Below the pieces are notes generated by a model that was not told the DNA's origin, did not search any database, and saw only the letters and a program-made list of their open reading frames with translations. A stretch of 64,000 bases of DNA, taken from Pseudomonas sp. RIT-PI-r (GTDB taxonomy: Bacteria > Pseudomonadota > Gammaproteobacteria > Pseudomonadales > Pseudomonadaceae). The translations under genes and the position numbers were made by a program. Positions 17,478-25,537 of the stretch are shown here, in pieces. Location: assembly GCF_001297015.1 (NCBI RefSeq), contig NZ_LIGE01000022.1, positions 62,001 to 126,000 on the forward strand. The letters run 5' to 3'. Every line of letters begins with the position of its first letter. Positions within the stretch are counted from its first letter, which is position 1.

Positions 17478-18808
17478 GCAGGCTGGCTTCGAACCTGCAG
17501 ATGCCGCCCAAGCGAGCACTTTGGCGGCGCCTGGGAGCGCTGCCGATATGCTCGCATTACAACCGTCTGGTGGTGTTGGTATTCACCGCCAACCTTGCCG
17601 CGCTGATGTACGGTTTGAACGTCGGTGAGTGGTGGACAAGCGCGGGCGTGAACTTGCCGACCCTGTCGGGGCTGGTGGTGGCGAACCTGTCGATGGCGAT
17701 CCTGATTCGCCAGCAATACCTGATCAATCTGCTGTTCTGGCTGGCCACCCGGGCGCCCACCACCTGGCCGCTGGCGATTCGCCGGACGTTGGCCAAGGTC
17801 TACCATTTCGGCGGGCTGCACAGCGGTGGCGCGATGGCGGCGATTGCCTGGTTTGCGACATTGCTCGGATCAATGATCTGGCAGCGTTTTGCCGGGCCGG
17901 GAGGGGTTTCGCTGGCGCTGATCGGAGTGAGCTGCGGATTGTTCGGTTTGCTGCTGCTGGTTGCGATCATGGCGTTGCCGGGCATACGCGGGCGCTTTCA
18001 CAACGCTTTCGAACGGACTCATCGTTTCGCCGGTTGGGCGGCGCTGTTGATGTTCTGGGCAATGACGCTGATGTTTGCCCAAGAGCAGAATCCTGCCTTG
18101 GCGCTGACAGACGTTCTGCTGCAATCGGTGTCCTTCTGGATGCTGCTGTTGCTGACGTTGAGCATCGCCTCGCCATGGCTGCGTTTGCGCAAAGTCCCGA
18201 TCAGTGTGGTCAGGCCCTCCGCGCATGCGGTGGTCGCGCGTTTTTCCCATCACACACCGTTTGCCGGCTCCGCCACAGCGATCAGTCGTAATCCGCTGTG
18301 GGAATGGCACTCCTTTGCCAATATTCCTGCAACTGCAGAGAACGGTTTCCGGCTGATCATTTCAAGAGCGGGAGACTGGACGGGAGCATTCATCGAGCAG
18401 GCGCCGACCCACGTCTGGGTCAAGGGCATCAGCACGGCGGGCGTGGCGCGCATTGAAACGCTGTTCAAATCGGTGGTCTACGTCGCCACCGGCAGCGGAA
18501 TCGGTCCGGTGTTGCCGCACCTGTTGGCCAAACAAGTGCCGATTCGCCTGATCTGGTCGACCCGCAGTCCGCAAACCACCTATGGCGATGCGCTGGTGGA
18601 CGAAATTCTCGCGGCGCAACCGGACGCGCTGATCTGGGACACCGCGGTGTCGGGCAAACCCGATCTGGTCAAGTTGGCGTATGACGCCGTGCAGTCGTTC
18701 GGCGCAGAGGCAGTGATCTGCATTTCCAACCAGAGGCTGACGCAGCAGGTGGTTGAGGAAATGGAAGCTCGCGGTATTCCGGCCTACGGCGCCATCTGGG
18801 ATTCCTGA
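17474..18808 (+). CDS. Membrane flavoreductase-like protein (TmpA/TmpL C-terminal half-like)
   Basis: 444 residues. The first 240 hold about six hydrophobic helices (around residues 30-50, 60-80, 110-130, 135-160, 180-200 and 210-235). Histidines in KVYHFGGLHSGG and AFERTHRFAGW are candidate heme ligands, as in ferric-reductase-like membrane domains. The C-terminal 200 residues resemble a ferredoxin-reductase FAD/NAD module: VVYVATGSGIGPVLPHL is the nucleotide-binding GxGxGP-type motif. A likely role is transferring electrons from NAD(P)H across or within the inner membrane. The gene overlaps the adenylation gene and precedes an enoyl-CoA hydratase gene. Similarity to fungal TmpA/TmpL is from recall of that architecture, not from alignment. 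Confidence 0.7.
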   Translation: MSRLASNLQMPPKRALWRRLGALPICSHYNRLVVLVFTANLAALMYGLNVGEWWTSAGVNLPTLSGLVVANLSMAILIRQQYLINLLFWLATRAPTTWPLAIRRTLAKVYHFGGLHSGGAMAAIAWFATLLGSMIWQRFAGPGGVSLALIGVSCGLFGLLLLVAIMALPGIRGRFHNAFERTHRFAGWAALLMFWAMTLMFAQEQNPALALTDVLLQSVSFWMLLLLTLSIASPWLRLRKVPISVVRPSAHAVVARFSHHTPFAGSATAISRNPLWEWHSFANIPATAENGFRLIISRAGDWTGAFIEQAPTHVWVKGISTAGVARIETLFKSVVYVATGSGIGPVLPHLLAKQVPIRLIWSTRSPQTTYGDALVDEILAAQPDALIWDTAVSGKPDLVKLAYDAVQSFGAEAVICISNQRLTQQVVEEMEARGIPAYGAIWDS

Positions 18809-18860
18809 CACCACTGCGACGTTTTTCCCACAGATTTTTTATTCAAGGAGCGAGACCAAC

Positions 18861-19625
18861 ATGAACATTTTGATCGAACGATTGGGACGTGTGGCGCTGA
18901 TCCGGCTTAACCGTCCACAGGCGCGCAATGCGCTGAATACGCAAATGATGACGGAGTTGCTGGAGACCCTGCGTGGGCTGGATAACGACCCGGGTGTAGG
19001 CTGTTTCCTGATCACCGGTACACACGAATACTTTGCTTCGGGCGCCGATATCAAAGAGATGTACGCCATGTCTTGCCTTGAGATGATCGAGCAAGATTAC
19101 TTCGCCGGATGGGACGAGTTTGCCGCGTTCAGGACACCGAAAGTGGCTGCAGTGGCGGGGTTTGCCTTTGGCGGCGGTTGCGAGTTGGCGATGATGTGCG
19201 ACGTGATTATCGCTGCCGAATCGGCGCGATTCGCCTTGCCGGAAATCACCCTCGGGGTGATGCCCGGGATGGGCGGCACCCAGCGCCTGACCCGATTGAT
19301 CGGGCGCGCCAAGGCCATGGACATGATTTTGACCGGGCGCTCGATCTGCGCTCGGGAAGCCGAACAGGCCGGATTGGTTTCACGGGTGACCGCCACCGAC
19401 GATTTGCTTGCGCAGGCGTTGGCGGTCGCGCAGCGTATCGGCGGATTTCCCCGCACGGCGACCCGCGCAGCCCGCGAGGCGGTGGATCGTGCGCTGGAGC
19501 CGGGGTTGCGCGAAGGCCTCCTGTTCGAACGTCGGGTGTTTCATGGCTTGTTCGCAACGCCCGGGCAAAAGGAGGGAATGCAGGCTTTTTTGCAAAAGCG
19601 TGAGCCGCGATTTCAGCCGATTTAA
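18861..19625 (+). CDS. Enoyl-CoA hydratase/isomerase (crotonase) family protein
   Basis: 254 residues with complete crotonase signatures: ASGADIKEM (oxyanion-hole region near residue 62), AFGGGCELAMMCD (first catalytic Glu) and LPEITLGVMPGMGGTQRL (second catalytic Glu). Both glutamates of true hydratases are present. AAGGAG lies ten bases before ATG 18861. It sits 52 bases after the membrane flavoreductase gene and is probably the third gene of that operon, so it may act on a product of the adenylation enzyme. A general beta-oxidation role cannot be excluded. Confidence 0.88.
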   Translation: MNILIERLGRVALIRLNRPQARNALNTQMMTELLETLRGLDNDPGVGCFLITGTHEYFASGADIKEMYAMSCLEMIEQDYFAGWDEFAAFRTPKVAAVAGFAFGGGCELAMMCDVIIAAESARFALPEITLGVMPGMGGTQRLTRLIGRAKAMDMILTGRSICAREAEQAGLVSRVTATDDLLAQALAVAQRIGGFPRTATRAAREAVDRALEPGLREGLLFERRVFHGLFATPGQKEGMQAFLQKREPRFQPI

Positions 19626-19678
19626 TCTGCTCGACGCAGCGCCATACGCATCGTCCTGAAAGAAACTACAGTTCAAAG

Positions 19679-19704
19679 GGAATAATCCTACGAGGCGTGC
19701 GTCT
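19679..19704 (+). promoter_or_regulatory. ECF-type promoter of the catalase/cytochrome operon
   Basis: GGAATAATC at 19679-19687, 12 bases, then CGTCT at 19700-19704; the catalase start is 42 bases downstream. Motif and spacing equal the promoter upstream of the ECF sigma gene (15676-15701, minus strand), so the sigma factor probably reads both. Confidence 0.75.
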
Positions 19705-19745
19705 CATAGCACCTTTCCCTACGGCCGATGGCCCTGGAGTCTTTC

Positions 19746-20852
19746 ATGGTTGATCGCAGCTCACCGCCCACTTCACCGCCAGGCGGGCCAAAGCGCCCGC
19801 CTTTGAGCGCCGCGAGCCTGATCTTGCGTCTGAGCAGCATTGCCGTAGTCGTCGCTGCCGTCGCCGGGGCGTTTGCCTACGTGCACGGTAACTTCGACCC
19901 ACAGCGTCTGACGCCGAAAGCGCTGGTCGATGTGCTGGAGAAAAACAACGGCGTACATCCCGGATTTCGTCGTAACCATGCCAAAGGTGTGTGCGTGATC
20001 GGCCATTTCGAGAGCAGTGGCGAGGCGCGGGTGTTTTCTTCCGCGCAAGTATTCAACGATCCGCGTACCCCGGTGGTCGGGCGTTTCGCGCTGCCGGCGG
20101 GCAACCCTTATGCGCCTGACAGTAGTGTGCCGATTCGCAGTCTGGCGTTGCGTTTCACTCAGGCCAACGGGCAGCAATGGCGCACCGGGATGAACAGCAT
20201 GCCGGTGTTTCCGGTAGGCACGCCCGAGGCGTTCTACCAGTTGCAGCAGGCGCAGTCACCCGACCCGGCCACCGGCAAACCTGATCCATCGAAAGTCCCG
20301 GCGTTTTTCGCTTCACATCCCGAAGCTGTGCCGTTTCTGACCTGGGTGAAGACCGCCAAGCCGTCGGCCAGTTATGCCACTGAAACCTACAACAGCATCA
20401 ACGCGTTTTATCTGGTGGACGCCAGCGGCAAGAAGCAGGCAGTGCGTTGGAGCATGACGCCCATGGCTGCAGATGCTGCGGGTGCCACCGCACCTGAAGG
20501 CGGCGATTTTCTCGAAAAGGATCTGGTGCAAAAGCTCGCCGCCGCACCGCTGCGCTTTCAGTTGAATATCACCCTGGCCAATCCCGACGACCCGGTCAAC
20601 GATGCCAGTAAAACCTGGCCGGCCGGGCGCAAAGTGCTGAATGCCGGCACGCTGGTACTGGAGAAAACCCAGCCGCAACTCAGTGGTGAGTGCCGCGACA
20701 TCAACTACGACCCATTGGTACTGCCCTCGGGGATTGAAGGTACTGACGATCCATTGCTTGCCGCGCGCTCTGCCGGTTACGCCGATTCCTACCTGCGTCG
20801 CACCAGCGAAGTCAGCCAGTTGCCCGCCGCCAAACAGGAGGCTCGTCCATGA
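19746..20852 (+). CDS. SrpA-type catalase-family peroxidase, membrane-anchored
   Basis: 368 residues, shorter than classical catalases, as expected for the SrpA/minimal-catalase group. An N-terminal transmembrane helix (around residues 25-45) places the rest in the periplasm. HAKGVCVIGHFE (catalytic His, near residue 80) and RSLALRF match the catalase heme pocket; the C-terminal DDPLLAARSAGYADSYLRR carries the probable proximal Tyr. I chose ATG 19746 over 19728 because GGAG lies nine bases upstream. The stop overlaps the start of the cytochrome b561 gene, its likely electron partner. Probably controlled by the ECF sigma factor at 15096. Confidence 0.88.
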   Translation: MVDRSSPPTSPPGGPKRPPLSAASLILRLSSIAVVVAAVAGAFAYVHGNFDPQRLTPKALVDVLEKNNGVHPGFRRNHAKGVCVIGHFESSGEARVFSSAQVFNDPRTPVVGRFALPAGNPYAPDSSVPIRSLALRFTQANGQQWRTGMNSMPVFPVGTPEAFYQLQQAQSPDPATGKPDPSKVPAFFASHPEAVPFLTWVKTAKPSASYATETYNSINAFYLVDASGKKQAVRWSMTPMAADAAGATAPEGGDFLEKDLVQKLAAAPLRFQLNITLANPDDPVNDASKTWPAGRKVLNAGTLVLEKTQPQLSGECRDINYDPLVLPSGIEGTDDPLLAARSAGYADSYLRRTSEVSQLPAAKQEARP

Positions 20853-21394
20853 GAACCCAACCGACTCATTTCGCCCTGTTGGCGCGCCTGCTGCATTGGC
20901 TGATGGCGGTGATGATTATCGCCATGCTGTTTATTGGCGCGGGTATGGTCACCTCGGTGTCGTCGCGGCATGAATGGTTGATTCATCTGCACAAACCGTT
21001 GGGCATTGCGATTCTGGCGCTGGTGATCGTGCGCCTGCTGGTGCGTTTGACCACCCGCCAGCCACCGCTGCCGGCGGATCTGCCGGGCTGGCAGGTGATG
21101 GCGGCCAAGGCTTCGCATCTGTTGTTGTATGCGTTGATGCTGGTGTTGCCGCTGCTTGGCTGGGCGATGATCAGTGCTTCGGGCGAGCCGGTCATGCTCA
21201 GCACCTCTGTGCAGTTACCGTCGATTGTGCCAGCGGATGCGCAACTGTTTGCGTTACTGCGCAAGGCCCATGGGTATTTGGCGTATCTGCTATTTCTGAC
21301 GGTGTTGCTGCATCTGGCGGCGGCGTTGTTCCACGGCTGGGTGCGCCGTGACGAGGTGCTCGACAGCATGTTGCGCGGCCGCGATCGCCGTTAA
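20849..21394 (+). CDS. Cytochrome b561
   Basis: 181 residues with four transmembrane helices. Histidines positioned to bind two b hemes occur in LLARLLHWLMAV, WLIHLHKPLG, KASHLLLYALM and LHLAAALFHGW. Proteins of this family move electrons from quinol to a periplasmic partner; here the overlapping upstream gene suggests the membrane catalase/peroxidase is that partner. It ends four bases inside the convergent MFS gene. Confidence 0.92.
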   Translation: MRTQPTHFALLARLLHWLMAVMIIAMLFIGAGMVTSVSSRHEWLIHLHKPLGIAILALVIVRLLVRLTTRQPPLPADLPGWQVMAAKASHLLLYALMLVLPLLGWAMISASGEPVMLSTSVQLPSIVPADAQLFALLRKAHGYLAYLLFLTVLLHLAAALFHGWVRRDEVLDSMLRGRDRR

Positions 21395-22590
21395 CCCGAC
21401 TGGCTGGCGCATCGCGCAGGTGCGCCACTTTTCAGGGTCAGCCACCAATACCCCAATGCGACGGCGTTGATGCCTGCACCCAGCAGGCACACGCCAGCCC
21501 AGCCCGCCCAGGCGTACATGGCGGTTGAGGCAATTGAACCGCCAGCGCTACCAATCGAATAAAACAGCATGTAACCGGCGGTGAGGCGACTTTGCGCTTC
21601 GGGGCGCACGCTGTAGATCATGCTCTGACTGGTGACATGTACGGCTTGCAAGCCCAGATCCAGAGTGATCACGCCGAGCAGTAAGGCCCACAGCGAGGAC
21701 CCGGTCAGAGCGATGGGCAGCCAGGACGCGAGCATCAGCAGCAGCGAAAGCCCGCTGACCCATTGACCGAGACCGCGATCGGCCAAGTGCCCGGCACGCG
21801 CGGCGGCCAGCGCACCGGCGGCACCCGCGAGGCCGAACAGACCGATTTCGCTGTGCGAAAGCGACAACGGCGGGGCGGACAGCGGCAACACCATTGGCGT
21901 CCACAGCACCATGGCGCTGGCGAATGTCAGCAGCGCGAGTATCGCGCGTTGGCGCAGCACCGCCTCCTGCCTGAACAGGCTGAATACCGAGGCAATCAAC
22001 GCCACATATGTGGTGTCGGGCTGCGGCGGTTCATCCTTGGGCAATACACCGAACAGCAACAATGTCATCAGCAACGTCAGCCCGGCCGAGAGCAAATAGA
22101 TCGCCTGCCAGCCGGCCAGATCAGCCATTGCGCCGGCGGCCGTGCGCGCCAGCAAGATGCCGACGACGATCCCGCTGGTCACCACGCCGCCTACGCGGCC
22201 CCGTTGCGCCGGGTCAGCCAGCGTTGCAGCGTAAGCCACCAGCACTTGCGTCACGACGGCGAGCAAGCCGGTCAGTGTCATGCCCAGTAACAGCCAGGCG
22301 CTGTTCGGCGCCCACGCGATCATCAGCAAAGCGACTACCGAGAGAAGGTTTTGCGTAACGATCAGCCACCGCCGGTTGAGCAGATCACCCAGCGGCACCA
22401 GCAGTACCAATCCAATGCCGTAACCCGTCTGCGTCAGGGTAATGACGATGCCGATGCTGGCCGGCGACATTGCAAAAGCTTCGGCCATGGCATCCAGCAG
22501 AGGCTGTGCGTAATAGACATTACCCACTGCCAGGCCACAAGCCACGGCGAAAAGCAGCACAACGCTGCTGTTTAACGATTTAAGTTGCAT
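21391..22590 (-). CDS. MFS transporter (drug/arabinose-efflux type)
   Basis: 399 residues with 12 predicted transmembrane helices. It opens with FAVACGLAVGNVYYAQPLLD and contains the MFS loop motif PLGDLLNRRW (about residue 70) and the second-half repeat AGHLADRGLGQWV. NVYYAQPLL is common in a broad group of proteobacterial MFS exporters of unknown substrate. It is monocistronic, on the strand opposite the catalase operon, with which it overlaps tail to tail by four bases. Confidence 0.87.
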   Translation of the reverse strand: MQLKSLNSSVVLLFAVACGLAVGNVYYAQPLLDAMAEAFAMSPASIGIVITLTQTGYGIGLVLLVPLGDLLNRRWLIVTQNLLSVVALLMIAWAPNSAWLLLGMTLTGLLAVVTQVLVAYAATLADPAQRGRVGGVVTSGIVVGILLARTAAGAMADLAGWQAIYLLSAGLTLLMTLLLFGVLPKDEPPQPDTTYVALIASVFSLFRQEAVLRQRAILALLTFASAMVLWTPMVLPLSAPPLSLSHSEIGLFGLAGAAGALAAARAGHLADRGLGQWVSGLSLLLMLASWLPIALTGSSLWALLLGVITLDLGLQAVHVTSQSMIYSVRPEAQSRLTAGYMLFYSIGSAGGSIASTAMYAWAGWAGVCLLGAGINAVALGYWWLTLKSGAPARCASQSG

Positions 22591-22691
22591 GCCCGACGTC
22601 CTGTATAGGTTTCAAAATAAAACCAGAGTTACGGTACGGGCTGAGGTTTTGATTTGCAACCGGATTGCGCGAGTCTTTGAATTCCACAAAG

Positions 22692-22722
22692 CAAAAGATC
22701 GCAGACTGGCTGCGATCTTTTG
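22692..22722. terminator. Hairpin CAAAAGATCGCAG...CTGCGATCTTTTG
   Basis: Perfect 13-base arms around a five-base loop, flanked by T-rich and A-rich ends. It lies 19 bases after the minus-strand carboxypeptidase stop and is probably its terminator. It shares the GATCGCAG/CTGCGATC core with the repeats at 2379 and 14244, so it may be a solo REP relic. Confidence 0.75.
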
Positions 22723-22740
22723 GTGTAGCGGGAGGAGGGA

Positions 22741-23892
22741 TCAGCGCAGGGTATCGACCATGTCGGCGATGGTGGTCAGCACGTCCTTGCCCAGTTGTTT
22801 TGAACGTTTGCCAGACCAGCCGGTTTGTTTATCGGGATGGTCGTCGTGATCTTTGAATGGCATTTCCAGAGTCAGCGACAGACAGTCGTACTTTTGACCG
22901 ACGCTGTTGCAGGCCAGAGTCATGTTGGCCTGGCCCGGTTCGTCGCGGGTGTAGCCGTGTTGGGTCTGGAAGTCTTTGGTGGTGTGTTTCAGGTGGCTGC
23001 GGAAATGCTCTTCGAGTTTCTCCAGACGTGGCGTGTAGCCTGGATTGCCTTCGCAACCGGCGGTGAATACGTGGGGGATTTCTTCGTCGCCGTGTATGTC
23101 GAGGAACAGATCGACGCCGTATTTTTCCATTTGCTGTTGTACGAAAAATACTTCGGGGCTGACCTCTTGACTGGCGTTCTGCCAGGCGCGGTTCAAATCC
23201 TGGCCCATCGCATTGGTGCGCAGGTGACCGTGGAAAGCGCCGTCGGGGTTCATGTTCGGCACCAGATACAGATCGGCACTGGCCAGGAGTTTGTCGAGCA
23301 ACGGGTCGTCATGTTTTTCCAGACGTTCGATTACGCCTTCCATGAACCATTCGGCCATGTGCTCGCCCGGATGCTGTTGGGCGATGATCCATACTTTGCG
23401 CTGGCCCTCGGCACCGGTGCCTTTGCGCAGCAATTGTATATCGCGGCCCTCGATACTTTTACCGGTGGCCAGCAGTTCAGTGCCAGCCTTGCTCAGCGCC
23501 TGCTCGATCAGCCAGTCGTGACGGCCACGGCTGTAGGGTTCGAAATAGGCAAACCAGGCGTGGGTCTGGCTTGCTTCGAGACCAAAACGCAGGCAGTCGC
23601 CTTCGAAAATCGTCGGTACGCGGAACCAGTTGACGTGATCGTAGGAGGCCACGGCTTGATAGCCGGTCCAGGCTTTGTTGTAGGAAGACTGACTGGCGTT
23701 GTTGAGGCGAAACCAGTGTTCCTGGCCTACATGCAGACCGCTGGCTTTGAAGTGAAACCATTGGAAATGGGCGCTGCGGGTGTCGGGGCGAATGGCCAGA
23801 ACCGGGTTGAGCGGGTTGCTGATATCGATGACTTGAATATTGCCGCTGTCGAAATTGGCGCTGATGTCGAACGAAGATTTGGCCACGGTCAT
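22741..23892 (-). CDS. M14 metallocarboxypeptidase (cytosolic carboxypeptidase-like)
   Basis: 383 residues. The zinc-binding HxxE lies in AQQHPGEHMAEWF (about residues 170-182) and the third zinc ligand in DLFLDIHGDEE (about 265-275); LYLVPNMNPDGA and GQDLNRAW are further M14 core motifs. An N-terminal beta-domain of about 115 residues precedes the peptidase, as in the Nna1/cytosolic carboxypeptidase subfamily. Such enzymes remove C-terminal, often acidic, residues from proteins; the bacterial substrate is unknown. There is no signal peptide. AGGAACC precedes ATG 23892. Confidence 0.9.
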   Translation of the reverse strand: MTVAKSSFDISANFDSGNIQVIDISNPLNPVLAIRPDTRSAHFQWFHFKASGLHVGQEHWFRLNNASQSSYNKAWTGYQAVASYDHVNWFRVPTIFEGDCLRFGLEASQTHAWFAYFEPYSRGRHDWLIEQALSKAGTELLATGKSIEGRDIQLLRKGTGAEGQRKVWIIAQQHPGEHMAEWFMEGVIERLEKHDDPLLDKLLASADLYLVPNMNPDGAFHGHLRTNAMGQDLNRAWQNASQEVSPEVFFVQQQMEKYGVDLFLDIHGDEEIPHVFTAGCEGNPGYTPRLEKLEEHFRSHLKHTTKDFQTQHGYTRDEPGQANMTLACNSVGQKYDCLSLTLEMPFKDHDDHPDKQTGWSGKRSKQLGKDVLTTIADMVDTLR

Positions 23893-24169
23893 AGTCGGTT
23901 CCTGAATATGATTTTTATGGCCGTTACTTTACACGCAGGAAGGGCTGAAACCGAGGGGAATTGCGGGGTGGTGCTGGGGGGCGTCCTCCATGACGCGAAT
24001 GCAGCTTAGTGAGTGTGCGATTGATTCTCAAGTGCTATTTGTCATTAGTTTGCCCCAATGTGGCCGGGCTCGGCTTGCCAATCGATATTCTTTTGATATT
24101 ATCCGCGCCATCGAATTCGCAGCACCTAAAGACTTCATTAGCCTGAAGCCACAAGCCCAAAAAAAGGGC
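23893..24169. other. Intergenic region with a possible plus-strand promoter
   Basis: About 280 bases between the carboxypeptidase gene and the PrrF locus. TTGCCA (24075) and TATTAT (24097) are spaced by 16 bases and could form a sigma-70 promoter reading rightwards across PrrF. A GCCC-A7-GGGC hairpin (24155-24169) may back up the PrrF terminator. A 72-codon open frame at 23990-24208 has Lys-rich low-complexity ends and is not credible as a gene. Confidence 0.4.
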
Positions 24170-24281
24170 AAAAAAAGACCCGGCAAAAAGCCGGGTCAAA
24201 AACCGTGATTAGCCTGATGAGGAGATAGTCCAGAAGACCGACCTAAGGTCTCTGGTCCATCGACTGATCTCGCGACCAGCT
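24170..24281 (-). ncRNA. prrF: PrrF iron-responsive small RNA
   Basis: Read on the minus strand, the sequence begins AGCTGGTCGCGAGATC and includes GAGACCTTAGGTCGG, CTATCTCCTCATCAGGCTAA and a GACCCGGC-T5-GCCGGGTC hairpin (24197-24177) followed by seven T. These are the conserved body and terminator of Pseudomonas PrrF RNAs as I recall them. The CTCCTCATCAGG segment is the part that pairs with mRNAs for non-essential iron proteins (sodB, sdh and others), using Hfq. A Fur box lies directly upstream. P. aeruginosa has two tandem copies; only one is seen here, as usual in fluorescent pseudomonads where the second lies elsewhere. Confidence 0.9.
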
Positions 24282-24285
24282 GCTT

Positions 24286-24309
24286 GCAATAATAATCATT
24301 ATCATTTGC
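24286..24309 (-). promoter_or_regulatory. Fur box over the PrrF promoter
   Basis: AATAATAATCATTATCATT, a close match to the Fur 19-mer GATAATGATAATCATTATC, lies immediately upstream of the expected PrrF 5' end at about 24281 and would cover the -10 region. With iron, Fur should silence PrrF. Confidence 0.85.
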
Positions 24310-24369
24310 AAGTCAAATGTTTTTATCTGTGCGATGGGAGAATTCTTTCCCGTCCGTCCTGATCCGTCC

Positions 24370-24708
24370 TCAGATTTCATCGCCGTCGATCGAATGGTCG
24401 ACCATCGCCCGCGCCATATCCACCATATGCACCACCGAAAAAGCCAGATCGCGACTTGCGCCCTGCAGGTTTTCTGCGGCCTTGCACGCGGTGGCGGCTG
24501 CGCAGCGCAACAAATCCGACGCGTGCACCAAGGCTTCTTCGCCGCTGACATGACGATTGACGTCGAAGAAACGCTCATCGACCTGAGGTTCTGAAACAGC
24601 TGGTTTCAAGTAATAGTCCAGCGCTCGCTGCGCCGCGGCATTGCCTTGGGGCGAGGTGAACGTGGTGTCCATTTGCAGGTCGGGCAAGTCTTTGCTGCTG
24701 ATATCCAT
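24370..24708 (-). CDS. DUF6124 (formerly DUF3077) family protein
   Basis: 112 residues, small, soluble and alanine-rich; the central part (EEALVHASDLLRCAAATACK) is the characteristic core of this Pseudomonas-restricted family, which occurs in many paralogues per genome and has no known function. AAGGAGTG lies about nine bases before the start. It is immediately upstream of PrrF on the same strand, though PrrF has its own promoter, and divergent from an XRE/S24 regulator that may control it. Confidence 0.82.
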   Translation of the reverse strand: MDISSKDLPDLQMDTTFTSPQGNAAAQRALDYYLKPAVSEPQVDERFFDVNRHVSGEEALVHASDLLRCAAATACKAAENLQGASRDLAFSVVHMVDMARAMVDHSIDGDEI

Positions 24709-24838
24709 GATGAGAGGTCACTCCTTGTCACATTGAAAATCCGTGTTCGCAGCATAGTACGATACGTAGTTGTGACCAGAATTTAAATACTACAATATGT
24801 GTTTTGCTGGCCGAAGGCGGCCGAGTAAGGTGCCGCAC

Positions 24839-25498
24839 ATGGATAAATGGATTGAGTTGGTCAAGGCCAAGATGAGTGAGCTCAAAATCACTCAAACAGA
24901 GCTCGGAGAGCGCGTCGGCATGTCCCAGGGCGGGATCGGCCATTGGCTGAACAAACGTCGCGAACCCGGCATAACGGAAATGAACCGCGTATTGCATGCG
25001 CTGGGCATGGACTTCCTTGAAGTGGTGCTGGTGATTCGCGAGCCGCCACTGACGCCGGACGACGAGATGCCGCTGGCGCAGAAGTACAACCCGTACTTCC
25101 GCTACCCGGTCAGCGATTGGCACACGCCGTGCGAGGTACGCGAGAGCGGGCAGTCAGCCTACACTCCGGCAGCGGATAAACAGCGTTTTCAACTGACGGA
25201 TTACCACTCCCGAGGCGCGGCGTTCTGGCTGACGGTCACGGGTAACTCGATGACCGCGCCGAGTGGCCAAAGCATTGCCGAAGGCATGCTGATTCTGGTC
25301 GATCCGGAGGTGGAGGCGGTGCCCGGCAAGCTGGTGATCGCCCAGTGGCAGGACAGCGAGGAAGCGATATTCCGCAAGCTCGACGAAGAGGGCGGCCAGC
25401 GTTATCTGGTGCCGCTCAATCCGACCTGGCCGAAAGCCCTGTTCACCGATGAGTGTCGAATCATCGGTGTTGTGGTTCAGGCAACGGCGCGTTACTAG
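24839..25498 (+). CDS. XRE-family regulator with S24/LexA-type peptidase domain
   Basis: 219 residues. The N-terminal helix-turn-helix is ITQTELGERVGMSQGGIGHW (residues about 18-37); the C-terminal half is an S24 fold with the catalytic Ser in TGNSMTAPSG and the Lys in VPGKLVIAQW. This is the plan of phage CI/PrtR-like repressors that self-cleave upon RecA activation. No phage or pyocin genes are nearby, so it may control the divergent DUF6124 gene or act at a distance. ATG 24839 was chosen because AAGG is eight bases upstream and the HTH then begins at the normal position. TACG-ata-CGTA at 24758-24768 is a possible operator. Confidence 0.87.
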   Translation: MDKWIELVKAKMSELKITQTELGERVGMSQGGIGHWLNKRREPGITEMNRVLHALGMDFLEVVLVIREPPLTPDDEMPLAQKYNPYFRYPVSDWHTPCEVRESGQSAYTPAADKQRFQLTDYHSRGAAFWLTVTGNSMTAPSGQSIAEGMLILVDPEVEAVPGKLVIAQWQDSEEAIFRKLDEEGGQRYLVPLNPTWPKALFTDECRIIGVVVQATARY

Positions 25499-25537
25499 TC
25501 AGATCGATCCGCGCCCGGCGTAGGATCGATCCTCACT

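Noticed and set aside
23990..24208. 72-codon plus-strand frame ending in Lys/Pro-rich sequence
   Set aside because: It runs through the PrrF terminator, which explains the KKGKKRPGKKPG tail; no Shine-Dalgarno sequence.
24839..25498. Prophage or pyocin region suggested by the CI/PrtR-like regulator
   Set aside because: No phage structural, lysis or integrase gene is within reach on either side.
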